A stretch of 64,000 nucleotides of DNA from Actinomyces sp. oral taxon 897 (lineage in GTDB: Bacteria > Actinomycetota > Actinomycetes > Actinomycetales > Actinomycetaceae), in assembly GCF_002999235.1 (NCBI RefSeq), contig NZ_CP027236.1:2852001-2916000 (forward strand). The letters are read 5' to 3'. The notes under the pieces were generated by a model that worked only from the letters and a program-made list of their open reading frames with translations, had not been told where the DNA came from and made no database searches. The translations under genes were made by a program, and so were the position numbers. Every line of letters begins with the position of its first letter. Position 1 is the first letter of the stretch. This document shows positions 45,729-56,286 of the stretch, one piece after another.

Positions 45729-46691
45729 ATGCGTCTCGGACGTACCGCCGCCATCCTGAGCGTTGGCGCGGCCCTGGCCGCCACCAGCGGCCCGCTAGCC
45801 TCCCCGGCCCTCGCCTACGACAACAGCACGGACGGGTTCACCGTCCACATCGGCAGCCAGGCGCTTGACCCCGCAAGCACCTCCGTGGTCCTCAACGGCT
45901 CCGGCTGCTCCAACGAGTTCTCCAAGACGACGGACCCGGACAAGCAGGAGTACGCCCCGCAGGTCCGCGTCTCCCTGCTCCACAACGGTCAGAGCGGCCT
46001 CCAGGACGTCTCCGCGTCCACGCGCCCTGACCCGGACGGCAACTGGTCCACGGAGCTCAATATCGCCGAGATGGTGACGGCCCACGGCGGCGACGTGAAC
46101 GAGGACGGCTGGACCCTGTCCGTGGGCTGCTACGGCTACAACGACGCCACCCGGGCCGTGAGCGTGCCCATCTACTTCGACAACACCCACGTCACTGGTA
46201 CCTACACCATTGAGGGGGCCTCCGTGGGCGCCCAGTCCTTTAACGTCGGGGGCAACGGCTTCACCCCTGGTGAGACCGTGTCCGTCAGCCTGGTGGACAC
46301 CACTGACGAGTCCGTCACCTACCAGGTCGGCACCCTCACCGTGGACGCTGAGGGCAAGGTCCTCGGCTCCCTGGCCGCACCGGGAGGCGTCCCGGACGGC
46401 CGTTACAAGCTGGTGCTGACGGGGAGCCGCTACGGCGAGTCCGCCGCGAGCCTGACCCTCATTAAGGTCTCGGGCGGCCTGTTCAGCTTCGCCAACGGCG
46501 CCAGCGACGGCAATATGGCCGCGAGCAAGGACGACGACCCCGGAGTGCCCTCCGCCCAGCCCGCCAGCGGGACCAAGAAGCCCGGCGGCAGCGACCTGGC
46601 CAGGACCGGTGTCGACGCCACCCTGGCCCTGGGCGCCGCGGTCCTCGTCGGCGTGGGGGCAGTGACCGTCGCACGTCGGCGTCGGGCCTGA
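45729..46691 (+). CDS. Sortase-anchored surface protein (LAXTG type)
   Basis: 320 residues. Signal peptide (1-35, ALAYD), two or more beta-rich extracellular segments (FTVHIGSQALDPASTSVVLNGSGC; VTGTYTIEGASVGAQSFNVGG), then a Pro/Lys linker and a C-terminal sorting signal: LARTG, a hydrophobic helix, and ARRRRA. LAXTG is the motif used by class E sortases of high-GC actinobacteria. AGGAAC precedes the ATG. No sortase gene is in the window, so the enzyme must be elsewhere. Ligand or role unknown. Confidence 0.85.
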   Translation: MRLGRTAAILSVGAALAATSGPLASPALAYDNSTDGFTVHIGSQALDPASTSVVLNGSGCSNEFSKTTDPDKQEYAPQVRVSLLHNGQSGLQDVSASTRPDPDGNWSTELNIAEMVTAHGGDVNEDGWTLSVGCYGYNDATRAVSVPIYFDNTHVTGTYTIEGASVGAQSFNVGGNGFTPGETVSVSLVDTTDESVTYQVGTLTVDAEGKVLGSLAAPGGVPDGRYKLVLTGSRYGESAASLTLIKVSGGLFSFANGASDGNMAASKDDDPGVPSAQPASGTKKPGGSDLARTGVDATLALGAAVLVGVGAVTVARRRRA

Positions 46692-46717
46692 CCCCTGGCT
46701 GCCCTCTCACCTGACTC

Positions 46718-46763
46718 CTCCGCCGGGGCCAGGACCTGTCCGCAGGCCCTGGCCCCGGCGGAG
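46718..46763 (+). terminator. Hairpin terminator after the surface protein
   Basis: A perfect 16-bp stem (46718-46733 with 46748-46763) and a 14-base loop, 26 bases after the stop codon. Confidence 0.85.
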
Positions 46764-46898
46764 GGGCGTCCCCGGTCCGACGGCGCCGCGGGCCCGACGC
46801 GCCGTCCGCGGCTCCTCTCACGGGGCGGCCCGCACCTGCGGGGCGGCCTGCGGCGCTGGCGCCCGTCCCTGCGCTCGTGGCGGGGGCTCACCTCCCTC

Positions 46899-47831
46899 GT
46901 GGCGGTGGTCCTGGTCGTCCTCCTGGTGGCGCTGGGGGCGGATCTGGCTGTCCTGGCCTACCGGCCCGACTACGTGGATCTGGCCCTCCCTGCCGCTACC
47001 GGCTCAGGCGGGCCCCCGGAGACCTGGCTCCTCGTGGGCACCGACTCCCGCCAGGACCTGCCCGACGGCCCCGCACGCTACGGCGCCCCCGAGGACGTGA
47101 GCGGCCAGAGGGCCGACGTCGTCCTGCTGCTCCAGCCCGGCAGCCAGGGGACCCGGATCCTGGGCCTGCCCCGTGACCTCATGCTGGTCGGGGCGGACGG
47201 GACCGTGGACCGCCTGGCCGCCAGCTACCTTCGCGGGCCCCAGGCCACCGTGGACCTGCTGTGCACCGGCCTGGGGGTCAGGGCCACCCACCTGGTGGTG
47301 GTGGACATGGCCCAGTTCGCGCGCCTCGTGGACGCCCTGGGAGGGGTGGACGTGGAGGTGGCCGAGCCGGTGCGTGACGCCCGCGCCGGGCTGGACCTGC
47401 CCGGCGGCACCCAGCACCTGAGCGGCGTGGACGCGCTGGCCCTGGTGCGCTCACGCCACCCGGAGGTGCTCCGGGACGGGGTGTGGACCGCCCTGCCCGC
47501 CTCGGAGGGGGCCCGACGTCGCAGCGAGTTCAGCGCGTCGGTCATGCGCTCCCTCCTGGCGGCCCTGGCCCGGCAGGTGCGCGACCCGCTGCGTGCCCAC
47601 GCCCTGGCCCACGACATCGCCGGGGACCTCACCCTGGACACAGGCACCAGTGTGTGGGACCTGGTCTCCCTGGCCCGCTCGGCCGCCACGGCCCGCGAGG
47701 GGGCCCTGAGCAGCGTCACCGTGCCCGCGCCGGACCTGGAGGGCGCCTTCGTCGCCCCGCCGACCCCTCAGACCTTTGAGGCCCTGGCCGCCTACGGCTA
47801 CACCCGGGGCACCTGCACCCCGGCATCCTGA
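46899..47831 (+). CDS. LytR-CpsA-Psr (LCP) family protein
   Basis: 310 residues. An N-terminal membrane helix is followed by the LCP domain, which transfers lipid-linked glycopolymers to peptidoglycan on the outer face. Landmarks are WLLVGTDSRQD, the catalytic-site arginine segment GLPRDLMLVG, VDALGGVDVEV and LSGVDALALVRSR. The only common start codon is the GTG at 46899, which leaves no basic cytoplasmic tail before the helix; the frame is open upstream through Arg-rich codons, so a non-standard start is possible. No wall-polymer genes adjoin it. Confidence 0.85.
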   Translation: MAVVLVVLLVALGADLAVLAYRPDYVDLALPAATGSGGPPETWLLVGTDSRQDLPDGPARYGAPEDVSGQRADVVLLLQPGSQGTRILGLPRDLMLVGADGTVDRLAASYLRGPQATVDLLCTGLGVRATHLVVVDMAQFARLVDALGGVDVEVAEPVRDARAGLDLPGGTQHLSGVDALALVRSRHPEVLRDGVWTALPASEGARRRSEFSASVMRSLLAALARQVRDPLRAHALAHDIAGDLTLDTGTSVWDLVSLARSAATAREGALSSVTVPAPDLEGAFVAPPTPQTFEALAAYGYTRGTCTPAS

Positions 47832-48042
47832 GGCGGGCCGGCCGCCTGCCGGGCCCTGCCAAGGTCTGCCGGGCCCCGCTGGGACCTGCTGAGATCTGCC
47901 GGGCGCGGGTCCGGGGCGGGCCCCTGAGCCCGGTCGGACCTGGTCGGGGACGAGTGGCCCGGTGGTCGCCTGGACGGGCGGCGCCCCCGCTGAGCAGGTA
48001 GGCTGAATCGCGCAGACACCTACCTTCCCCCGAGGAGAGCCG

Positions 48043-48294
48043 ATGGGACGCATTGTCGTCGAGGTCATGCCCAAGCCCGAGATCCTGGACCCTCAGGGCA
48101 AGGCCGTCGTGGGCAGCCTGCCCCGCCTCGGGTTCGACCAGTTCACCGCCGTACGCCAGGGCCGCCGCTTTGAGCTGAGCGTGGACGGCCCGGTCACCCC
48201 GGCGCACCTGGAGGCCGCCCGCCAGGCCGCCGACAAGCTCCTGTCCAACCCGATCATTGAGGACGTCGTCTCCGTGCACGCCGAGGAGGCCTGA
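48043..48294 (+). CDS. purS: FGAM synthase subunit PurS
   Basis: 83-residue small subunit of formylglycinamidine ribonucleotide synthase, bridging PurQ and PurL for ammonia transfer. Starts MGRIVVEVMPKPEILDPQGKA, typical. GAGGAG precedes the ATG at 48043, and purQ follows after three bases. Confidence 0.96.
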   Translation: MGRIVVEVMPKPEILDPQGKAVVGSLPRLGFDQFTAVRQGRRFELSVDGPVTPAHLEAARQAADKLLSNPIIEDVVSVHAEEA

Positions 48295-48297
48295 GCC

Positions 48298-49017
48298 ATG
48301 AGCACCCCAGCGCCGACCGGCGCCCGCATTGGCGTGGTCACCTTCCCCGGCACCCTGGACGACGTCGACGCCCTGCGCGCGGTGCGCCTGGCCGGGGCCG
48401 AGCCGGTGACCCTGTGGCACAAGGACGCTGACCTCCACGGCGTGGACGCCGTCGTCGTCCCCGGGGGCTTCTCCTACGGCGACTACCTGCGCTGCGGGGC
48501 GATCGCCCGCTTCGCCCCCGTCATGGACGAGGTGGTGGCCGCCGCCAGGGCGGGTATGCCGGTGCTGGGCATCTGCAACGGCTTCCAGGTCCTCACCGAG
48601 GCCCACCTGCTGCCCGGGGCCCTCATCCGCAACGACCACCAGCGCTTTGTCTGCACCGAGCAGCGTCTGCGCGTGGAGTCCGTCACCACCGCCTGGACGG
48701 GGTCCTTTGACCAGGGTGAGGAGGTCGTCGTGCCCATGAAGAACGGCGAGGGGAACTTCATCGCCTCACCGGCCGAGCTCGACCGCCTCGAGGGCGAGGG
48801 CCTGGTGGTCTTCCGCTACCTGGGCTCCAACCCCAACGGCTCCGCCCGTGACATCGCCGGTGTGCGCAACCGGCGCGGCAACGTGGTGGGCCTCATGCCC
48901 CATCCCGAGCACGCTGTCGAGCCCGGGTTCGGCCCGGACAGCCCGGCGGGCATGCGCCGGGGCGTGGACGGCCTGCGCCTCTTCCAGTCCGTGATCAGCT
49001 GCCTCGTGGGCGCCTGA
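48298..49017 (+). CDS. purQ: FGAM synthase glutaminase subunit PurQ
   Basis: Class I glutamine amidotransferase, 239 residues, supplying ammonia to PurL. The nucleophile Cys is in [11 protein letters not shown] and the catalytic His in LMPHPEHA. The first part reads [17 protein letters not shown]. Translationally linked to purS; the large subunit purL is 4.3 kb downstream beyond unrelated genes. Confidence 0.97.
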   Translation: MSTPAPTGARIGVVTFPGTLDDVDALRAVRLAGAEPVTLWHKDADLHGVDAVVVPGGFSYGDYLRCGAIARFAPVMDEVVAAARAGMPVLGICNGFQVLTEAHLLPGALIRNDHQRFVCTEQRLRVESVTTAWTGSFDQGEEVVVPMKNGEGNFIASPAELDRLEGEGLVVFRYLGSNPNGSARDIAGVRNRRGNVVGLMPHPEHAVEPGFGPDSPAGMRRGVDGLRLFQSVISCLVGA

Positions 49018-49145
49018 CGCCCCACGTACCGGTGGGGGCCAGGCCCGTGCCGGGCCCGCCGTACGCCGTGCCCGGCTCGCACCGTGCCCGGCCCTGGTGG
49101 GGGCCTGGCGGGGGCCAGGGGGCGGCCCTGCTGCCCTGCCTGCTC

Positions 49146-50414
49146 CTAGAACGGCAGGGGGCCGATGACGAGGTGCCAGTCCACCACCGCCACGGTGACG
49201 AGCAGGACGCAGGTCACCGTCCCCAGGGCGAAGGCGACCAGGTAGGAGAAGGTGAGGATCCCCTCCGACTGGGCGGCGGCGTTGCCCTTTATGAGCGGGA
49301 CCAGGCCACCCGGACCCGTGAGGCAGGACACCCAGAAGGTGACCGACGGCGAGGGGAGCCGGTAGCGCGGGTCCTGGTCAGTGCCGGGGGATCCTTGCCG
49401 GAGGGGACCTCCGCCCAGGGTCCTCCAGACCGCGAGCGTGTCAGCCGTGGCGTGATAGGTCCTTGGTACCACCACCAGGCACCTGCCGGTGCGCGGGTCG
49501 CGCGGCCCGCCCGGCACCCCCCACAGCCCGCACAAGGCAGCGAGCATGAGGAAGACCGACAGGACGTGGGTGAGCCAGGTCCACTGGTTGTTGAACACGG
49601 ACCCGTGTGCCAGCCAGTCACCCCACAGGACCTGGGCGGTGAGCAGCACGACGGCGACTGACAGCAGGGTCCGGATCCTGCGGATCCGGGCCCGGGACGG
49701 GTCCGCCTCGGGCAGGTCCCGGAACGCCCGGTGCAGGTCCAGGAGGGGCACCACCGCCAGGACGCCGAGGACGACCAGGATTGTGACGGAGGCTGGCAGG
49801 AGGGGGACGGGCCTGGCTGTCCCCAGAGGCGGGCCGAGGACGGTGCTCCACGTCATGCCGGTGGTCAGGGTGAGGATGGCGTCAGGGGACAGGCGGCCGT
49901 AGCGGGAGTAGTCCTCCCAGAGGGTGAGCGGACAGGCCAGGACCGTCCTAATGACGAGAAGACCGAGGGCCGTGGCCCCCGCCCGCAGGACCAGGATGTG
50001 GCGGGCAGGCGCGGGCGCGGTCCTCGTGGCCGGCAGCGCGACGAGGACCAGCAGGGCGTGGAGCACCAGGACCGCCTGGTGGCAGAGGGCGGTCAGGCCC
50101 AGACTGAGTACGTAGTACGGGGGGAGGAGGACGGTGAGCTCGTAGTAGAGGAAGAGGCATGTTGTCACGGCGTCGTACGTCCCCAGGATGCCGACGGCCA
50201 GGGCCAGTCACGGTGCCCGGCCCTGTCGTGCCTGGTAGAGCGAGACGGCGAGCGTCACCGCGGAGTACAGGGGCATGAGCCTGAGGTGCAACGAGTACTC
50301 GGTGAAGGCCGATGCGAGGACCAGCCACGTGCAGGTGGTCGCCAGGCAGGCGAGCACGAGGACCCTGGTGGCGGCCAGGGGGCGGAGTCGTCCTGGTACG
50401 GTAACCGGGTTCAT
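49146..50414 (-). pseudogene. Multi-pass membrane protein gene broken by an in-frame TGA
   Basis: The frame from the ATG at 50414 (MNPVTVPGRLRPLAATRVLV) meets a TGA at 50208-50210, but continues in the same frame to 49146 with unbroken hydrophobic segments (LALAVGILGTYDAVTTCLFL directly after the stop). Together it would be 422 codons with about ten membrane helices. A TGG-to-TGA change (Trp) is the simplest explanation. The 340-residue part after 50168 could be translated on its own from a GTG, but that would start inside a helix. No family recognised. Confidence 0.65.
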
Positions 50415-50461
50415 GGGGCTAGGCCGCCTGGGGCCTGCCCACCGGCCGGCCCGCGGGCCCC

Positions 50462-51895
50462 TCAGGCGATGTCGATGGCCTGGGCCAGGACGTCAATGAG
50501 CTGGAGCATGTGGCGGTCAGGCAGGAAGGAGCGGCGCACCGACTCGTGGGCCGCCTGCCCCATCTCGCCAGCCCGCTCCGGGAACAGCAGGAGGCTGGAG
50601 ACCGCGGACGCCCAGGCGGCGCCGTCGCCGGGATCCACGAGGCACCCGGTGAGGCCGTCCTCCACCTGGTCCCTGATACCGCCCACGGCCGAGGCCACCA
50701 CGGGCGCCTTCTTCCACATGGCCTCGGCCACCGTCAGGCCGAAGGCCTCCACCAGGGAGCGCTGGGTGACCACCGTGCTCACCCGCTGGAGGGCGTTGAC
50801 CGTCACGGCGTTGACCTCCCGGTCCCGCGCGGGGATGGCCGCCACGTGGACGCGACGGGCCGCTGAGCGGGGCAGGAGGTCCACCGCCTCCAGGACCTCC
50901 TCCAGGACCCGCTGCGCCTGTGCCTCCCGGTCCGGGTCGGGCTGCGGGCCCACCAGGAGCAGGTGGGTGTCCTCGGGCAGGTCGGCCAGGTGGGCGGCGA
51001 AGACCTCCACGAGCTCCTCCATGCCCTTGAGCGGGTCCCAGCGGGAGACCTGGGTGACCACGCGCGAGCCCAGCGGGACCGGCAGGTTGACGCCGGTGAC
51101 CTGACCGGCGGCGTCGGCGGTGGCCCGGATGGCGTCCGGACGGCCGTCCTCGCGCACGAAGGGCACCGCCTCAAAGGGCGGCTCACCGGCGAACACCCCC
51201 GAGAGGCGGGCCACCGACCAGGCCTCGTCCAGGCCCAGGACCTGGTTCTTGGGGCTGTCGGGGTTGATCGACGGCGGGATGACGGCGCAGCGCTCGACCT
51301 CGGTGAAGGGCGGGCGGTACTCCTCGCAGGAGACGACCGTGAGGTCGGTGTCCTCCAGGTAGCGGTCCAGGAAGGCCCAGGCGTGCTGGCCGGCCTCGCC
51401 GGCGTCCTGCGTGCCCAGGTGGCAGCGCCACACGACGGTGGCGCCGGCCGCCTTGAAGAACCGCGCCAGGCCGGCCGTGGGCGGGTCGTGGAGGATGACG
51501 ACGTCGCCGTCGCGCACCCCCTCGACGTTCTCGGCGTTGGAGCTCAGGACGTGCTCGTAGATGTCGCGCTGCTTCTCCCCCAGCCGGCCGCCGTCGCCGC
51601 GGTCGCCGTGGATGCCGGCGTGGAGCCGGGCCGAGATGGTGAGGAACTCGGCGGGGGCGTCCAGGATGAGCCAGCGGGCGTCAATGCCCTGCTCAATGGC
51701 GTATCCCACAATGGGGGCGACGATCTCCGCCGGGCCGCTGCCCGCGGAGGCGTTGGGGGTGACGGTCCACACGGTACGGCCGTCAAGGAGGCCGTGGGCG
51801 GCCTCGACCCCGTCACGCAGGCGGCGGGTGGCGACCTCGTCCAGGTGCGAGGCGAGGTCGGCCAGGTGCAGGGGGGCGACGTCAATGGTTCTCAT
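50462..51895 (-). CDS. Glycosyltransferase family 4, trehalose-synthase (TreT/TreP)-like
   Basis: 477 residues. The ATG at 51895 (MRTIDVAPLHLADLASHL) is preferred over an in-frame start 13 codons upstream. GT-B fold: HDPPTAGLARFF and WRCHLG in the N-terminal half, VTQVSRWDPLKGMEELVEVF at the nucleotide-sugar site, and the E-X7-E type segment EAFGLTVAEAMWKKAPVVAS near 390-410. This pattern is that of trehalose glycosyltransferring synthase or trehalose phosphorylase, which make or split trehalose from glucose and an activated glucose. Which of the two cannot be told. Confidence 0.85.
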   Translation of the reverse strand: MRTIDVAPLHLADLASHLDEVATRRLRDGVEAAHGLLDGRTVWTVTPNASAGSGPAEIVAPIVGYAIEQGIDARWLILDAPAEFLTISARLHAGIHGDRGDGGRLGEKQRDIYEHVLSSNAENVEGVRDGDVVILHDPPTAGLARFFKAAGATVVWRCHLGTQDAGEAGQHAWAFLDRYLEDTDLTVVSCEEYRPPFTEVERCAVIPPSINPDSPKNQVLGLDEAWSVARLSGVFAGEPPFEAVPFVREDGRPDAIRATADAAGQVTGVNLPVPLGSRVVTQVSRWDPLKGMEELVEVFAAHLADLPEDTHLLLVGPQPDPDREAQAQRVLEEVLEAVDLLPRSAARRVHVAAIPARDREVNAVTVNALQRVSTVVTQRSLVEAFGLTVAEAMWKKAPVVASAVGGIRDQVEDGLTGCLVDPGDGAAWASAVSSLLLFPERAGEMGQAAHESVRRSFLPDRHMLQLIDVLAQAIDIA

Positions 51896-52037
51896 AGTCC
51901 AAATCCTGCCTCTTTTTCTTGTGATGCGCAGCACTGCGGGGGTCGTGTCTCGTTTTGTGCCAGGATAGCGGGTGCCGGGGGCTGCCAGAATGGTGCCCTG
52001 AACCGTGCGTCCGTCCCTATCTCCCCCAGGAGGAACC

Positions 52038-52559
52038 GTGGGCCAGAACCCCTACGCTCCCCAGCCCTACGACCCCTCGGGCGCCTCGCCCTACGCGCCC
52101 TCCGCACCGCAGGCGGGCGCCCCCTACGCGCCCTCGGCGCAGGATCCCTACGCGGGCCAGGCCTACGCGGGCCAGGCCTATGCTGGTCAGGCATACGCCG
52201 CCCAGCCCTACGCGGGCCAGGCCGTCATGTACGCCGACCCCCAGTACGCCGTGCCCAAGTCCAAGGCGGCCGCGGCCGTCCTGGCCTTCTTCCTGGGCTG
52301 GGCCGGGGCCCACAACTTCTACCAGAGGCAGACCGGCCGGGCGATCGGCCACCTCGTCATGGCGGTGCTGGCCATTGCCCTGTTCGTGACCGCCCTTGTC
52401 ATGGTGGCGAATGACCCCTACATCCCGAATGGGAGTGACAAGGAGTTTACCGTCGGGCTCCTGACGCTCGGCTCCCTGTTTGTCTTGGGGGTCAACGCCC
52501 TGTGGGCTTTTATCGAGTTCATTATCGTCCTGGTGTCCGACGACGGCAGGCTCACCTGA
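52038..52559 (+). CDS. TM2-domain protein with Ala/Tyr/Gly/Gln repeats, copy 1
   Basis: 173 residues, GTG at 52038 after AGGAGG. The first 75 residues are a low-complexity tail with four or five AYAGQ repeats. The TM2 domain follows (SKAAAAVLAFFLGWAGAHNFYQRQTGRAIGHL), made of two helices joined by a short DRF-like turn, plus an extra C-terminal helix pair. Role unknown; such tails also occur in the neighbouring paralogue and in the LppM-like proteins at 34-36 kb. Confidence 0.85.
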   Translation: MGQNPYAPQPYDPSGASPYAPSAPQAGAPYAPSAQDPYAGQAYAGQAYAGQAYAAQPYAGQAVMYADPQYAVPKSKAAAAVLAFFLGWAGAHNFYQRQTGRAIGHLVMAVLAIALFVTALVMVANDPYIPNGSDKEFTVGLLTLGSLFVLGVNALWAFIEFIIVLVSDDGRLT

Positions 52560-52689
52560 ACCCGCCCTGACCGGGCGCGTCCCCGTGCCGACGGCCGGAT
52601 CCTAAAGGCGCCGTCCTCCGGGGCGCCGGGCCTGCGCCGCCGCCCTTGCACCAACCGTCTTTCACCGTCCACGACCCTGAGGAGAGGCT

Positions 52690-53205
52690 ATGAGCCAGGA
52701 TCCCTTCTACCAGCCCAACTATCCCGCCCAGCCGGGCTACGCGCCCCAGGGCTACGTCCCCCAGCCCGGGTACGCTCCTCAGCCCGGCTATCCCGCCCAG
52801 CCGGGCTACGCGCCCCAGGGCTACGTCCCCCAGCCCGGGTACGCGCAGCCCTACCTGTACCCGCAGAACCCGAACGCCAGGTCCAAGTCGACCGCGGCCC
52901 TCCTGGCCTTCTTCCTGGGCTGGTTCGGGGCCCACAACTTCTACCGGAAGCAGACCGCCCAGGCGATCGGGCACATTGTCCTCTTCGCCATCGGGCTCAT
53001 CCTCCTTATTATCAGCATTGCCACCTACGAGCCCTCGTACGTCGTCAGCCCCTACTCGTACCCGTACTCGTACTCGTATGTTGAGGACAGCATCACGACG
53101 ACCGTCCCCTTCATCATCGCCTGGATCGTCTACTCGGTCAACGGCCTCTGGACCTTTGTCGAGTTCATTATGATCCTCGCCTCCAAGGACGGCAGCCTCG
53201 TCTGA
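52690..53205 (+). CDS. TM2-domain protein with Pro/Gln/Tyr repeats, copy 2
   Basis: 171 residues, ATG at 52690 after GAGGAG. The N-terminal tail repeats PGYAPQGYVPQPGYA; its DNA contains a 56-bp segment duplicated with a 69-bp shift (52720 and 52789). The TM2 core is SKSTAALLAFFLGWFGAHNFYRKQTAQAIGHI. An external loop is rich in Tyr and Ser (SPYSYPYSYSYVED). Tandem paralogue of the preceding gene. Confidence 0.87.
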   Translation: MSQDPFYQPNYPAQPGYAPQGYVPQPGYAPQPGYPAQPGYAPQGYVPQPGYAQPYLYPQNPNARSKSTAALLAFFLGWFGAHNFYRKQTAQAIGHIVLFAIGLILLIISIATYEPSYVVSPYSYPYSYSYVEDSITTTVPFIIAWIVYSVNGLWTFVEFIMILASKDGSLV

Positions 53206-53335
53206 GAGGGCGCCCGGGGCCGTGCGTCTCGCGCCGCGGGTGCGCCCTGCGCCACGCCGTCGGCCCTGACCTGGTGCTGCCGGGGCCGACGGTATCCTCA
53301 GGGCCTGGCTCTACCCTCCACGTTCAGGAGCACCT

Positions 53336-55702
53336 ATGGCGCCCACCACCCAGACCACTGCCGTCGTCCCCCCGGACACCGTCCAGGACGCCGCGGCCAC
53401 CCCCGAGCGGGAGATGCCGTGGAAGGACCTGGGGCTCAAGCAGCAGGAGTACGAGGACATCAGGAGGCTCCTGGGGCGTCGTCCCACGGCCGCCGAGCTG
53501 GCCATGTACTCGGTCATGTGGTCTGAGCACTGCTCCTACAAGTCCTCCAAGATCCACCTGCGCCAGTTCGCGGACAAGACCACCCCCCAGATGCGCGCCC
53601 ACCTGCTGGTGGGCATGGGGCAGAACGCCGGGGTGGTCGACATTGGCGACGGCTGGGCGGTGACCTACAAGGTCGAGTCCCACAACCACCCCAGCTACGT
53701 GGAGCCCTACCAGGGGGCCGCCACCGGCGTGGGCGGGATCGTGCGCGACATTATCTCCATGGGCGCCCGGCCCGTGGCCGTCATGGACCAGCTGCGCTTC
53801 GGCGCCCCCGACCACCCCGACACCGCCCGCGTGGTCCACGGCGTGGTGGCCGGGGTGGGCGGCTACGGCAACTGCCTGGGCCTGCCCAATATCGGCGGTG
53901 AGACCGAGTTCGACCCCTCCTACCAGGGCAACCCGCTGGTCAACGCCCTGTGCGTGGGCGTGCTGCGCCACGAGGACATCCACCTGGCCAACGCCAGCGG
54001 GGCGGGCAACAAGGTGGTGCTCTTCGGGGCGCGCACCGGCGGGGACGGCATCGGCGGGGCCTCCATCCTGGCCTCGGAGTCCTTCGAGGACGGCGTGCCC
54101 GCCAAGCGGCCATCCGTCCAGGTGGGCGACCCCTTTATGGAGAAGGTCCTCATTGAGTGCTGCCTGGAGCTCTTCGCCGCCGGGCTCGTCCTGGGCATCC
54201 AGGACCTGGGGGCCGCCGGCATCTCCTGCGCCACGTCCGAGCTGGCCTCCAACGGCGACGGCGGCATGCACGTGGACCTGGAGAAGGTCCTCCTGCGCGA
54301 CCCCAGCCTGAGTGCCGGGGAGATCCTCATGAGCGAGTCCCAGGAGCGCATGATGGCCGTCGTCGCCCCCGAGAGGCTGGGGGAGTTCATGGCGGTGATC
54401 GACAAGTGGGACGTCGAGGCGAGCGTCATCGGGGAGGTCAACGCCTCAGGGCGGCTGACCATCGACCACTTCGGGGAGCGGATCGTGGACGTGGACCCGC
54501 GCACCGTGGCCCACGAGGGGCCCACCTACGAGCGCCCTTACGCCCGCCCCTCCTGGCAGGACGCCCTCAACGCCGACACCACCGACCGCCTGGAGCGTCC
54601 CGCCACCGCCGCGGCGCTCGGTGAGCAGGTGCGCGCCGTGGTCACCAGCCCCAACCAGGCCTCCACCACCTGGGTCACCAGCCAGTACGACCGGTTCGTG
54701 CGGGGCAACACCGCCCTGTCCCAGCCCGACGACGCCGGCGTGGTCCGCGTGGACGAGGCCACCTGCCGCGGGGTGGCCATCTCCACCGACGCCAACGGGC
54801 GCTTCACCAAGCTCGACCCCGCCACCGGGGCGGCCCAGGCCCTGGCCGAGTCCTACCGCAACGTGTGCACCGTGGGCGCCCGCCCCCTGGCGGTCTCCGA
54901 CTGCCTCAACTTCGGCTCCCCGGAGGACCCCGACGCCATGTGGCAGCTGGTGGAGGCCGTCACCGGCCTGGCCGACGCCTGCCGGGCCATGGGCGTGCCC
55001 GTCACCGGCGGCAACGTCTCCCTGTACAACTCCCACGGGGCGGTCAAGGGCCTGCCCGACTCCTCCATCAACCCCACCCCGGTGGTGTGCGTCCTGGGGG
55101 TCATGGACGACGTGCGCCGCGCCAACCCCTCGGGCTGGCGCCAGGAGGGCCTGGCCGTCGTGGCGCTGGGGACCACGCGCGCGGAGCTGGACGGCTCGGC
55201 CTGGGCCCGCGTGGTCCACGACCACCTCGGTGGCATGCCCCCGCAGGTGGACCTGGACGCCGAGGCGGCCCTGGGGCGGGTACTCACGGCCCTGTCCGGG
55301 GCCAGCGCCCCGGACGGCTCCCCGCTCCTGCGCGCCGCCCACGACTGCTCCGACGGCGGGCTCATCCAGACCCTCGTGGACGCCTGCCTGCGCTTCGGGG
55401 TGGGGGCCAGCGTGGACCTCACCGGCGTGGAGTCCGAGGAGGTGGACGACTTCACCGCCCTGTTCTCCGAGTCCGGGGCGCGGGCGGTCGTGGCCGTCCC
55501 CGAGGCCCTGCTGCCCGCCGTCCAGGCGGCCGCCGACGCCGAGGACGTGGCCTGGGCCCGCCTGGGCACCACCGGGGGGGACCTGCTCGTGGTCACCGGC
55601 ACCGACCTGCTGGCCGACGGAGGGGCCGGGCGCCCGCTGGTACTGGACCTGGCCGAGCTGCGCGAGAGCGTGGAGGCCACCCTGCCCGCGCTGTTCGGGT
55701 GA
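53336..55702 (+). CDS. purL: FGAM synthase large subunit PurL
   Basis: 788 residues, the small-type PurL that needs separate PurS and PurQ, both encoded at 48 kb. It forms FGAM from FGAR, ATP and ammonia. [12 protein letters not shown], the ATP-binding [34 protein letters not shown] and HDCSDGGL are family signatures. The ATG at 53336 has CAGGAG upstream. The stop overlaps the next gene by four bases (GTGA). Confidence 0.97.
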   Translation: MAPTTQTTAVVPPDTVQDAAATPEREMPWKDLGLKQQEYEDIRRLLGRRPTAAELAMYSVMWSEHCSYKSSKIHLRQFADKTTPQMRAHLLVGMGQNAGVVDIGDGWAVTYKVESHNHPSYVEPYQGAATGVGGIVRDIISMGARPVAVMDQLRFGAPDHPDTARVVHGVVAGVGGYGNCLGLPNIGGETEFDPSYQGNPLVNALCVGVLRHEDIHLANASGAGNKVVLFGARTGGDGIGGASILASESFEDGVPAKRPSVQVGDPFMEKVLIECCLELFAAGLVLGIQDLGAAGISCATSELASNGDGGMHVDLEKVLLRDPSLSAGEILMSESQERMMAVVAPERLGEFMAVIDKWDVEASVIGEVNASGRLTIDHFGERIVDVDPRTVAHEGPTYERPYARPSWQDALNADTTDRLERPATAAALGEQVRAVVTSPNQASTTWVTSQYDRFVRGNTALSQPDDAGVVRVDEATCRGVAISTDANGRFTKLDPATGAAQALAESYRNVCTVGARPLAVSDCLNFGSPEDPDAMWQLVEAVTGLADACRAMGVPVTGGNVSLYNSHGAVKGLPDSSINPTPVVCVLGVMDDVRRANPSGWRQEGLAVVALGTTRAELDGSAWARVVHDHLGGMPPQVDLDAEAALGRVLTALSGASAPDGSPLLRAAHDCSDGGLIQTLVDACLRFGVGASVDLTGVESEEVDDFTALFSESGARAVVAVPEALLPAVQAAADAEDVAWARLGTTGGDLLVVTGTDLLADGGAGRPLVLDLAELRESVEATLPALFG

Positions 55703-56148
55703 GCGGTGCCGGGGGCGGCCAGGGCGGGCCCGATGCCGTCGCGCCTGCTGGGCCCGACGCCGGGCCCAGCGGGGAGAGCCGCGTCCCTGCGCGGCCGCGC
55801 GAGACCCTGGAGGCGTTCTTCGAGGCCGAGAACGGCAGGGACTGGGAGGCCTACGCGGGCTTCCTCCACCCGGACGTGGCGTGGACGGTTGCCGGGCGCA
55901 CGGTCGCCGGGCGCGAGGACTACGTGCGCGCCGTGAGAGCGGCCTACGCCGGGTCCGACGCGCGCTTCCGCGTGCACCAGTCCATTGAGTCCGCGGACGG
56001 CCGGGTGGTCGCCACCCTGCTCGTCGACTCCGAGGGGCGCCGCTCCCTGGACGTCTTCGAGCTCTCCGGGGGAGTGGTCGTGCGCGAGTGGGAGTTCCTG
56101 CTCGGAGCCGGGCCGGACTGGGACGGCGAGGCCGTTCCGGCGGCGTGA
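55699..56148 (+). CDS. SnoaL/NTF2-like protein
   Basis: 149 residues from the GTG at 55699, overlapping the purL stop. After a Gly/Pro-rich tail of about 35 residues, the sequence [36 protein letters not shown] is a classic SnoaL-like NTF2 fold; it ends [19 protein letters not shown]. Members bind or modify small molecules; this one has no identifiable substrate. Probably co-transcribed with purL. Confidence 0.8.
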   Translation: MSGAGGGQGGPDAVAPAGPDAGPSGESRVPARPRETLEAFFEAENGRDWEAYAGFLHPDVAWTVAGRTVAGREDYVRAVRAAYAGSDARFRVHQSIESADGRVVATLLVDSEGRRSLDVFELSGGVVVREWEFLLGAGPDWDGEAVPAA

Positions 56149-56286
56149 GGCGCGGCGCCTAAGGCGCGACCCGGTGAGCGCGGGCGTATCGGGCCGCCAC
56201 GCCGAGGACCCAGCTCGGTTGCCGTCACGGGCGCGACCGCGCGCACGGCAGATGGCCCGGCCTCAGCTCTGCCGTATCAGTCCCCG

